Assembly: GCA_904398645.1 (NCBI GenBank) | Contig: CAJFPH010000081.1 | Span: forward strand, 1-16,550 | Source: Allobutyricicoccus pentlandensis | GTDB lineage: Bacteria; Bacillota; Clostridia; Oscillospirales; QAMX01 | Length of the DNA: 16,550 bases | Direction of reading: 5' to 3' | Part shown: positions 6,357 through 12,873 of the stretch, in pieces | Position numbering within the stretch: position 1 is the first letter of the stretch | Layout: each line of letters begins with the position of its first letter | Notes under the pieces: model-generated | Seen by the model: the letters and a program-made list of their open reading frames with translations, nothing else | Databases searched by the model: none | Told to the model about the DNA's origin: nothing | Made by a program: the position numbers and the translations under genes

Positions 6357-6733
6357 TCCGCTGGTCCGGCGACCTTCAGCAAGTACTGTTTGAGCGCCTC
6401 AAAGCTCTTGGCGCTTATTGCGTGTTCCATACGGCAGGCGTCACGCAGTGCAGTTTCATGGTCAACGCCCAGGCCCGAGAGTAATTTTGAAAACAGTAAA
6501 TGCCGCTCATACATGGTCTCTGCAAGTTTCCGGCCCTCCGGGGTCAGCGTGATTTCATGATTCTCTCCCATCTGTATGTATCCGCCTTTCTTCAGGTTCT
6601 TCATTGCCACGCTGACACTTGCCTTTGTCACTTTCAATTCTGCTGCGATTTCTACAGAGCGCACAACGCCATTTCGTTTTTGCAAAATCAAAATTGCTTC
6701 CAGGTAATCCTCCCCGGATTCCATCACCTGCAT
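6353..6733 (-). CDS. DtxR/MntR-family metal-dependent transcriptional regulator (short form, paralogue 2)
   Basis: A 126-residue homologue of the regulator at 4878-5252. It has a winged helix (about 5-65; recognition segment TKASVSVAMKNL, 36-47) and a metal-binding domain without an SH3-like tail. Aligned ligand positions are Asp9, Glu12, His78, Cys100, Glu103 and His104, a complete set that combines the MntR N-terminal Asp/Glu pair with the DtxR-type Cys-x2-Glu-His. The start at ATG 6733 is set by a GGGAGG SD 8 nt upstream; an upstream in-frame TTG (6799) lacks a comparable SD. First gene of a three-gene operon. The promoter at 6924-6952 has one palindromic operator at the start of transcription and a second in the leader, so autoregulation is likely. 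Confidence 0.92.
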   Translation of the reverse strand: MQVMESGEDYLEAILILQKRNGVVRSVEIAAELKVTKASVSVAMKNLKKGGYIQMGENHEITLTPEGRKLAETMYERHLLFSKLLSGLGVDHETALRDACRMEHAISAKSFEALKQYLLKVAGPAE

Positions 6734-6855
6734 CCACTTTCCTCCCTTCTGCCCCTTTTGCTGCGCATGTAAAACGCGGCCCTCTTCTCGATATCCCAAA
6801 GACCGGCTTGCTGTCTACAGATGGCCTCGCGCTACTATTTCGCGTATACGCTTTA

Positions 6856-6871
6856 GTTAGATATAACTAAC
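6856..6871. promoter_or_regulatory. palindromic operator 2, GTTAG-N6-CTAAC (leader of the second regulator operon)
   Basis: GTTAG-ATATAA-CTAAC, the same arms and spacing as the copies at 4737-4752 and 6898-6913. It lies about 45 bp downstream of the predicted transcription start and 42 bp centre-to-centre from operator 3. A separate palindrome, GCGTATACGC (6842-6851), abuts it. Confidence 0.72.
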
Positions 6872-6897
6872 CAATTTGCAAAAAATAAAATCGTTGA

Positions 6898-6913
6898 GTT
6901 AGTCTATACTAAC
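6898..6913. promoter_or_regulatory. palindromic operator 3, GTTAG-N6-CTAAC (at the start of transcription)
   Basis: GTTAG-TCTATA-CTAAC, starting 10 bp downstream of the -10 box of the minus-strand operon promoter. This is almost the same geometry as operator 1 has to the HMA promoter. Binding here would block initiation or early elongation. Confidence 0.75.
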
Positions 6914-6923
6914 CATCGAATAT

Positions 6924-6952
6924 AGTATACAGGATATAAAAGCGTCCGTCAA
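6924..6952 (-). promoter_or_regulatory. sigma-A promoter of the regulator-DUF3793-flavodoxin operon
   Basis: TTGACG (6947-6952), 17-bp spacer, TATACT (6924-6929) on the minus strand, with predicted start near 6917. The leader to ATG 6733 is about 184 nt and contains operators 3 and 2. Apart from these sites the 6734-7100 gap holds only the weak promoter of the next gene. Confidence 0.8.
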
Positions 6953-7037
6953 GTCCTATTTTTATTTTTAATGTAAACGCCTTTCGGCCGCGGCATCCCA
7001 ATTGGAATTGCCACTGGATTTTGCCACAGACATGTCG

Positions 7038-7043
7038 TATAAT
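7038..7043 (+). promoter_or_regulatory. possible -10 element for the DUF3737 gene
   Basis: A perfect TATAAT 57 bp before the ATG at 7101. The sequence 17 bp upstream (TGGATT, 7015-7020) is a poor -35 match, so only the -10 is supported. Confidence 0.4.
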
Positions 7044-7100
7044 AAATACATAGATTTCAAAAAGCCGGCAGACGGCGCAATAGAAAGGAAATGTCATTTC

Positions 7101-7955
7101 ATGCAAACAGTCATAACCAACAAAACCTTTGACGAAGAACGCTCGCTCTACGCCATACAGAATGCCGAAGTTGTTCACTGTACTTTTGCAGGGCCCGCAG
7201 ACGGTGAGTCCGTTTTGAAAGAGTGCCGTGACGTCGAAGTTAAAAATTGCGCTTTTTCCCTGCGCTATCCGCTCTGGCATGCAAAAGGTTACCGGCTTTT
7301 CGAATCCTCTATGGACGAGAAGACCCGTGCGCCGATCTGGTATGCCGAACATGGGGTCATTGAACGCTGCGATATTGATGGGATCAAGTGCCTGCGGGAG
7401 TGTACGGATACCAAAATTATTCATTCACAGATTCACTCTCCGGAGTTCGGTTGGAAATGTTACGGCGTGGAGATCACGGATTCTGAGATAGAGTCCGAGT
7501 ATTTCCTGTTTGAAAGCCGCGATATTGATATTTCCAATCTGCGTATGAAGGGCAAATATTCCTTCCAATATACGAAAAATGTAGCGATTCGAGACTCCGT
7601 ACTCGACACGAAAGACGCGTTTTGGCACAGCGAAAATGTGACTGTGACGGATTCCGTAGTAAAGGGCGAATATCTCGGCTGGTTTTCAAACGGCCTGACG
7701 CTTATCAACTGCGAAATTATAGGAACGCAGCCGCTTTGTTACTGCAAGAATTTAAAACTTGTCAACTGCCGTATGGAAGGTACGGATTTATCCTTTGAAT
7801 ATTCCGACGTCGATGCCGACGTGCGCGGTCACATTCTCTCTGTGAAAAATCCGCGTTCCGGCAGGATCGTTGCCGACAGCGTCGGCGAAGTGATCCGGGA
7901 GGACGCCGTAATGGATTGCACCGGTGAAGTCGTTCTTCGTGCGCCAACTAAATAA
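7101..7955 (+). CDS. DUF3737 family protein (predicted right-handed beta-helix)
   Basis: A 284-residue protein of the DUF3737 family, whose function is unknown. Visible family blocks are FAGPADGESVLKECRDVEVK (29-48), SLRYPLWHAKGY (53-64), DEKTRAPIWY (72-81), SPEFGWKCYGVEI (113-125), GKYSFQYTKNV (151-161), DTKDAFWHSENVTVTDS (169-185), GEYLGWFSNGLTLINCEIIG (189-208) and QPLCYCKNLKL (210-220). The short repeating pattern of hydrophobic beta strands and Asn/Asp/Cys turns is that of a pectate-lyase-like beta-helix. There is no signal peptide, so it is probably cytoplasmic. ATG 7101 follows an AAAGGAA SD (7084-7090); an ATG at 7091 is out of frame. It stands alone between the divergent metal-regulated operon and a convergent kinase gene. 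Confidence 0.87.
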   Translation: MQTVITNKTFDEERSLYAIQNAEVVHCTFAGPADGESVLKECRDVEVKNCAFSLRYPLWHAKGYRLFESSMDEKTRAPIWYAEHGVIERCDIDGIKCLRECTDTKIIHSQIHSPEFGWKCYGVEITDSEIESEYFLFESRDIDISNLRMKGKYSFQYTKNVAIRDSVLDTKDAFWHSENVTVTDSVVKGEYLGWFSNGLTLINCEIIGTQPLCYCKNLKLVNCRMEGTDLSFEYSDVDADVRGHILSVKNPRSGRIVADSVGEVIREDAVMDCTGEVVLRAPTK

Positions 7956-7985
7956 AAACGCTTTGGGATGGTTTCCCTATCTTTA

Positions 7986-8032
7986 AAACCGTACCCTGCG
8001 GACGTAATTGTCCGCAGGGTACGGTTTATTTT
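7986..8032. terminator. bidirectional terminator between DUF3737 and the sensor kinase
   Basis: A perfect 18-bp stem (7986-8003 with 8010-8027) with a 6-nt loop, followed on the plus strand by TTTATTTT and on the minus strand by TTTT-type runs. The minus-strand kinase stop codon (8026-8028) overlaps the foot of the stem. Confidence 0.9.
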
Positions 8033-9621
8033 GGTTGATCCTTCGTTTCAGAACGCTCCACTGGAAGCGTGAACGTGAATACCGCGCCATGTGGAACATT
8101 GTCGCGCAGGGAAATGGTTCCTCCGTGTGCCTGCACAATCGCCCTGCAAAGCGCAAGGCCTAGCCCTACTCCGCGCCGGCTGTCTGTTACGGCAGTATTC
8201 GCCGTATAAAACATGTCAAAGACATGCGGTTTTGCCTCATCCGGTATGCCATTCCCATTATCTGCAATTTCAAACTTGATAAAGTCTTCCTGCCGCTGAA
8301 CACGAATGACAATTTCCGAACCTGGAGGCGTATATTTGACGGCATTGTTTACAACATTGACAATTACTTGTACAATCAAACGGGCATCCATCCGTGCCAG
8401 CAGACATACGTCCTCCTGTTCTACACGGATTGTGTGTGCCTCACTCTTATCATTGACATGCCGCAAAGCTTCTCCAATGACCTCATCTACCAGTTCCTCC
8501 TTAACAGAGAGCGCGATGTTCCCACTCTCCACACGCGTCACAGACAGAAGATTTTCCACCAGCTCAATCAGCCAGACGGCGTCCTCATAAATGTCCGCAT
8601 AAAGTTCCTGCTTCCTTTGCTCCTGTATGGTCGCGCTGCCGGTCATTAAAACGCGCGCACTACCGGAAATCGAGGTTAGGGGCGTGCGCAGGTCATGAGA
8701 AATGGAACGCAATAAATCCGCGCGCAACTGTTCATTTTTTGCCCATATCGCGGCTTCTTCGCGTCTTTTGTTATAATATTCTTTTTCTAGCGCCAACGCA
8801 CATTCGCCAACAATCGATACAATTAGTCCGCTCTCAAAGGTATCGATCGTATCCGCACTTGTCGCAATGCTGAAAACACCATAAATATGTTCCACCGTCC
8901 GAATTGCAAAGCAGGCAGGCTCATCCAATTGTCCGCGTCCTTCCCCCGCTTCTGAAAACACGCGATCCGCAGCCTGAATGCAACGCGCTTTTTGTTCCTG
9001 TGACAAAGAACCGGAACCGGCCTCGTATACTTCCGGGGTTTGCAGGGTGCCATGTTCATCCGCCATAAAATAAAGCACCGTTTTGCCAGAAAGTTTGACC
9101 AGCTGTCTTGCCGTCGCAGCCGCAATTCCACGTTCGTTCCGTTCTCTTTGCAGCAATTGATTGGTCTCCAGGAGAACAGCGGTCCGGTAAGCCATGATTT
9201 CCGCCTGCCGGGCCTGCGTTTTAATCCTGTTTACGAGATTGCCCGTAATCAGAGACACGGCAAACATAACCAAAAACGTCAGTGGATAGCTGGGGTCATA
9301 GGCAAAAAAAGAAAAGTTGGGGCTCGTGAAGAAAAAATTAAAGCTCAACAGACTGCAAACGGAATACAAAATACTGTAGAAACGGTTTCCGGTCATACTG
9401 GCCGTCAGCAGCACGCCGACAATATAAAGCATCATGATATTGGCTTCATCTATCTGAAATTCACGCAAAAGAAGTCCTGCAACAGTTGAAACCGCAAACA
9501 CAGCTGCTGTCTTCAGCAAGTCGGTCAGTATTATAGACGCCCGGCTCCTTGCCGACCGGTATCCTCGAATGCGGATGTTACCCTCATGATTCTTTCCGGC
9601 CTCTCGGATTTGCTTTTTCAT
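8026..9621 (-). CDS. KdpD-like sensor histidine kinase lacking the N-terminal KdpD domain
   Basis: A 531-residue membrane kinase equivalent to the C-terminal half of KdpD. It has a four-helix membrane block of the DUF4118 type (about 34-130), a GAF-like region (about 150-275), a dimerisation/phosphoacceptor helix with His309 (SISHDLRTPLTSISG, 306-320), and an ATPase domain with N-box NVVNNAVKYTP (422-432), G1 DNGNGIP (454-460) and G2 GVGLGLAL (484-491). All catalytic motifs are intact. Full KdpD is about 900 residues and begins with a KdpD/Usp cytoplasmic region that is absent here, although the start is well set (GGAGG, 7 nt before ATG 9621). No KdpE-type response regulator or kdpABC transporter is in view, so it is an orphan in this window and its signal is unknown. 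It lies 47 bp after the GH52-like gene, on the same strand, with no promoter seen between. Confidence 0.88.
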   Translation of the reverse strand: MKKQIREAGKNHEGNIRIRGYRSARSRASIILTDLLKTAAVFAVSTVAGLLLREFQIDEANIMMLYIVGVLLTASMTGNRFYSILYSVCSLLSFNFFFTSPNFSFFAYDPSYPLTFLVMFAVSLITGNLVNRIKTQARQAEIMAYRTAVLLETNQLLQRERNERGIAAATARQLVKLSGKTVLYFMADEHGTLQTPEVYEAGSGSLSQEQKARCIQAADRVFSEAGEGRGQLDEPACFAIRTVEHIYGVFSIATSADTIDTFESGLIVSIVGECALALEKEYYNKRREEAAIWAKNEQLRADLLRSISHDLRTPLTSISGSARVLMTGSATIQEQRKQELYADIYEDAVWLIELVENLLSVTRVESGNIALSVKEELVDEVIGEALRHVNDKSEAHTIRVEQEDVCLLARMDARLIVQVIVNVVNNAVKYTPPGSEIVIRVQRQEDFIKFEIADNGNGIPDEAKPHVFDMFYTANTAVTDSRRGVGLGLALCRAIVQAHGGTISLRDNVPHGAVFTFTLPVERSETKDQPK

Positions 9622-9668
9622 GTTCCACCCTCCGGGACAATTTTACCATTCCACACAGGAAAGCGCCG

Positions 9669-11780
9669 CTAAACCGTCTCTTCTCTTATCTGATAGACCA
9701 CCCTGCCGTTCTCTCGAGACGTCTCTACAACAGGGACACGGCCTGCATGCCAATCGGCATCCGCCAGCAGCGGCATCTGCATATCCGCACGCAGCGGCGA
9801 AATGCTGCGCCGGCCGCTGGTCGCATCAAGGCTGAAGCGCAGCGCCGCATCATAATAGCCAAATGCAGCGAGCCCGCGCGGGTAAAACATCAGACTGTTT
9901 CCGTAGAAAGTATCAAGAAACAGCACGTATTCACGTTCGTTGACTGTGGCCTGCCAGTCCCAGTACCGGCTCATCATATCAAGCATATCAATGCCCATAT
10001 ACATCGCAGAGATATCCCGCGTCTCATTCATAGAGATCCAACCCACATCCGGCGAGTTAAAATACGCCCCGTGCACGCTCTCCTTTAAAATCTCCCGATC
10101 CGTGTACGCCGCATGGCGGCAGCCATAGCGGCAAAGCGTCCGGCGTGTGGCGGTTTTGATGTCCGCCGTCATACGTTTTATATCCAGACACGGAGACAGA
10201 CCCGTCATAAAAGGCAGCGCAAAGCCATTTGCCGTATAAATATGGGCGCTGTCCGCGCCTTCGATATCCGTAAAGCAGGCGGCATAATGGTCCCCACGCC
10301 AGCCATCCCGCTCTATGGTTGTAAAGGTACGCTCTGAAAACGCACGGTATTTTGCCGTCTCATAGTTCCCAACCGACTCCAGCAGCTCCGCACCGGTACG
10401 GCACGCCATAGCGCTCTTGACCGCAATATAGGTCAGCCGTTCTCCGGTACGCAGCGGCAGACAGGCGTCGTCAAGCGTCGTATGGCAGGCGTAGGATGGA
10501 ATTCCATCTCCCCGTGTGTCTGTTGCCAGGATAAAGTCCATAAAGCGGCGGATCATCTCAGCATTTTGTTCAACCGCCACACAGCGTCCCGTACGCTTCC
10601 ACACTGCATACGCCATTAAAATATAATTTGTCGTCTCTTCAAGCTCCTGATCAATCCACAGCCTTTGTCCATTGCAGTCGCAGTACTGTCCCATATCGTG
10701 CGCCATATAAAGCGTGCCGCGTCCGGCCGCTCCCAGTCTCGTCTCGCCGTCGCGGGTATGTTCCGCCCATTCACATAACTCCATCTCCAGCAGCTGCGGC
10801 CACACCAGCAGGTAAAATGGCGCCTGGGAATACTCCACATCCACGGACGACTGAAAGTAACCGCCGCCTTCCCAACAGGAATACCAATCCGCACCGTTAC
10901 GCGTACAGTACCACGTGCTGGCCAAATACGTATGTAACGCCTGACTGGTCAGATGCGTAAAGTCAGTCGAAAGGTTGTGTGCCATAAAAATTCCATCGAC
11001 GCGCCGGGCATTTTCCTGGATTTCCTGTACGTGTTCGCGGCACCATGCCCCCACACTTTCCAGTGACGGGAAGAACTCCTTATACTTAAAATCTGCAAGT
11101 ACGCCGCCAATTTCCAAAAGCGGCGCATCATAGGCACACCAGGCAAATGTGATGTGTGCGCCATATTCGCCGAGAGAAAGCACAAATGGCTGCGCAATGC
11201 CATCCTGACAGAGCGACCCGGCAGCCACACTGATGAAATCCCGCGCATGGACAGGATACGAGTCGGGATGCCGTCCGGAGGTATCCGGACGCTGGTAATC
11301 ATAGGTATAGTCCAGGTAGAGGCCCTGCTCCGCCGGCGTGATTGCAAAAACTTCGCGGTCAAACCGGACAAAAATGCAGCCTTCCGCGGGAGAATCGTCA
11401 ACTGCCGCCCAACGGAACCGCGTTTTCAAGCGTTTGACACGTACGTCTACCAACACGGCGGGAGTTGTCGAAAACCGGACATCCTGCGGACGAAACAATG
11501 AGGTCAATGTCAGTTGAACGGAGAGCGCGCGAGCGGCATCAATGCCGGTAAGCGTCAGCGTTGTGGGCGTCATTTCCTGTTCTACAAAGCTGAATGCCTC
11601 ACCGCCCGGTGCAAGCGGCAACATATATTCATGGCCATCCAGCCGTACGCCCACCTCAAGCTTCATGGGAATACCCGGGAACCGGCCGTTTCGCATGAAA
11701 TAGGCGGTTTTGTCCGCCGGATAAACCCCAATCCCAATTCTTGAACCAAAGGCACAAATGATATCGGAAAGCAAATGCAT
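9669..11780 (-). CDS. GH52-like glycoside hydrolase (possible beta-xylosidase)
   Basis: A 703-residue soluble protein without signal peptide. Its length and motif order resemble the GH52 beta-xylosidases (about 700 residues; N-terminal beta-sandwich plus an alpha/alpha barrel). The segments I align by eye are CWEGGGY (302-308) with Glu304 at the place of the GH52 nucleophile, AHDMGQY (360-366), TTLDD (434-438) with Asp437 near the acid/base position, YIAVK (451-455), NGFALPFMTG (518-527) and FYPRG (632-636). This is remembered family knowledge, not a search result, so the family and substrate are tentative; other alpha/alpha-barrel families such as DUF4965 share the HD-[LM]-G motif. ATG 11780 has a GGAG SD (8 nt); the longer GTG start at 11828 has none. 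A terminator precedes it, so it has its own, unidentified, promoter; the sensor kinase follows 47 bp downstream. Confidence 0.6.
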   Translation of the reverse strand: MHLLSDIICAFGSRIGIGVYPADKTAYFMRNGRFPGIPMKLEVGVRLDGHEYMLPLAPGGEAFSFVEQEMTPTTLTLTGIDAARALSVQLTLTSLFRPQDVRFSTTPAVLVDVRVKRLKTRFRWAAVDDSPAEGCIFVRFDREVFAITPAEQGLYLDYTYDYQRPDTSGRHPDSYPVHARDFISVAAGSLCQDGIAQPFVLSLGEYGAHITFAWCAYDAPLLEIGGVLADFKYKEFFPSLESVGAWCREHVQEIQENARRVDGIFMAHNLSTDFTHLTSQALHTYLASTWYCTRNGADWYSCWEGGGYFQSSVDVEYSQAPFYLLVWPQLLEMELCEWAEHTRDGETRLGAAGRGTLYMAHDMGQYCDCNGQRLWIDQELEETTNYILMAYAVWKRTGRCVAVEQNAEMIRRFMDFILATDTRGDGIPSYACHTTLDDACLPLRTGERLTYIAVKSAMACRTGAELLESVGNYETAKYRAFSERTFTTIERDGWRGDHYAACFTDIEGADSAHIYTANGFALPFMTGLSPCLDIKRMTADIKTATRRTLCRYGCRHAAYTDREILKESVHGAYFNSPDVGWISMNETRDISAMYMGIDMLDMMSRYWDWQATVNEREYVLFLDTFYGNSLMFYPRGLAAFGYYDAALRFSLDATSGRRSISPLRADMQMPLLADADWHAGRVPVVETSRENGRVVYQIREETV

Positions 11781-11864
11781 AATTTTCTCTCCTTTTTTCA
11801 AATCAGCGATGCCCACGAATTCAGCCACGCCAATTTCTCAGCCGCACTGACACTTCGCAGGCCC

Positions 11865-11904
11865 AAAACGCCCAAAAAGCAGGAGTAGTCCCGCTTTTTG
11901 GGCG
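11865..11904 (-). terminator. terminator of the rodA-dehydrogenase operon
   Basis: A 12-bp perfect stem (11893-11904 with 11869-11880), 12-nt loop, then TTTT on the minus strand, just after the dehydrogenase stop codon at 11911. It separates this operon from the GH52-like gene. Confidence 0.82.
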
Positions 11905-11910
11905 CCACAT

Positions 11911-12873
11911 TCACTGCGGTTTCCGGTAACCTGTCTTTCGGTCCACGATATTTTCACACGGCTCATTTTGAAGATAATGACGGATATTTTTCGCCACGAC
12001 ACGGGCTATCCGGAACTGCGTTTCAATCATGTTATACCCGCCCGCGACATGCGGCGTGATAAACACATTCGGCTTTTTCCAAAGCGGATGATCCAGCGGT
12101 AACGGTTCGGGATCCGTCACGTCAAGGAACGCGCAGCCCACTTTCCCACTGTCCACAGCCTCTGCCAGCGCGTCCGTATCAATTGCCGTACCGCGTCCGC
12201 CGTTTGCGACAATCACGCCGTCTTTTAAAAGCGCAATGCGCTCGCGGGAAAGCAAATGAACCGTGTCCGGCGCGCCAGGCACGGCAAGCGCTACAATATC
12301 TGCGCGCGGCAGAACATCGTTCAGTTCGTCTATCGTATACAGTTCATCAGCAAAGTCCGGTTTCGCGGTTTTGCGGCGGCGAACACAAATCACATACGCG
12401 CCCAGCGCGCGGCACATTTCCGCAAGCGTTCCTCCGATATCGCCCGGACCAATAATCAGCACCGTCGCCTGCCACATTGTGCCGACCAAACCGAGGCCCT
12501 GCCAGACAGGTTTCTGCTGGTTATCACGATAAAGGTGTAATTTTTTCATCATGGCAAGAATACCGGCAAACAAATGCTCCGCTACTGCAAGGCCATAGGC
12601 GCCGGTTGCGTTACAAAGATCTACCGTTTCAGGCAACACGCCCGGCTTTATGTACGCATCGGCGCCGGCAGACTGAAGCTGTAAAACCTCAAGCCTTTTG
12701 GCATCCGGCAAAAGCGCCGGCGGAACCGGACCTACGATCATTCCGGCATCTGCAAGCAAAGCGGCGTCAGCCTCGCCGGGCGACGAAAAAATCAGCTCCG
12801 CGCCAGCGGCAGCATCTGAAAGAATACGCCGGCAGTCCTCATTAAACTGCGATAAAACAACTATTTTTTTCAT
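11911..12873 (-). CDS. D-isomer-specific 2-hydroxyacid dehydrogenase
   Basis: A 320-residue NAD(P)-dependent oxidoreductase of the D-2-hydroxyacid family (SerA/GhrA/LdhA-like), interconverting a 2-keto acid and its D-2-hydroxy acid in the cytoplasm. The Rossmann motif is GPGDIGG (142-148). The strand that normally ends in an Asp binding the NAD ribose instead reads CVRRRK (163-168), favouring NADPH. The catalytic triad is in place: Arg227 (NGGRG), Glu256 (DPEP) and His275 (TPHVAGG). Substrate cannot be told from sequence. The start overlaps the rodA stop (ATGA), and its AGGAGG SD lies inside the last rodA codons, so the two are translationally coupled. A terminator follows. Confidence 0.9.
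   Translation of the reverse strand: MKKIVVLSQFNEDCRRILSDAAAGAELIFSSPGEADAALLADAGMIVGPVPPALLPDAKRLEVLQLQSAGADAYIKPGVLPETVDLCNATGAYGLAVAEHLFAGILAMMKKLHLYRDNQQKPVWQGLGLVGTMWQATVLIIGPGDIGGTLAEMCRALGAYVICVRRRKTAKPDFADELYTIDELNDVLPRADIVALAVPGAPDTVHLLSRERIALLKDGVIVANGGRGTAIDTDALAEAVDSGKVGCAFLDVTDPEPLPLDHPLWKKPNVFITPHVAGGYNMIETQFRIARVVAKNIRHYLQNEPCENIVDRKTGYRKPQ

Noticed and set aside
6734..6799. 22-residue extension of the second DtxR-family regulator from TTG 6799
   Set aside because: The extension lacks family similarity, covers the strong SD of ATG 6733, and the shorter start aligns residue for residue with the paralogue.
9040..9489. 149-codon plus-strand frame within the sensor kinase gene
   Set aside because: Antisense to the kinase membrane and GAF regions, no SD, basic composition typical of a shadow frame.
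11781..11828. 16-residue N-terminal extension of the GH52-like protein from GTG 11828
   Set aside because: No SD precedes that GTG, while ATG 11780 has a clear GGAG at normal distance.
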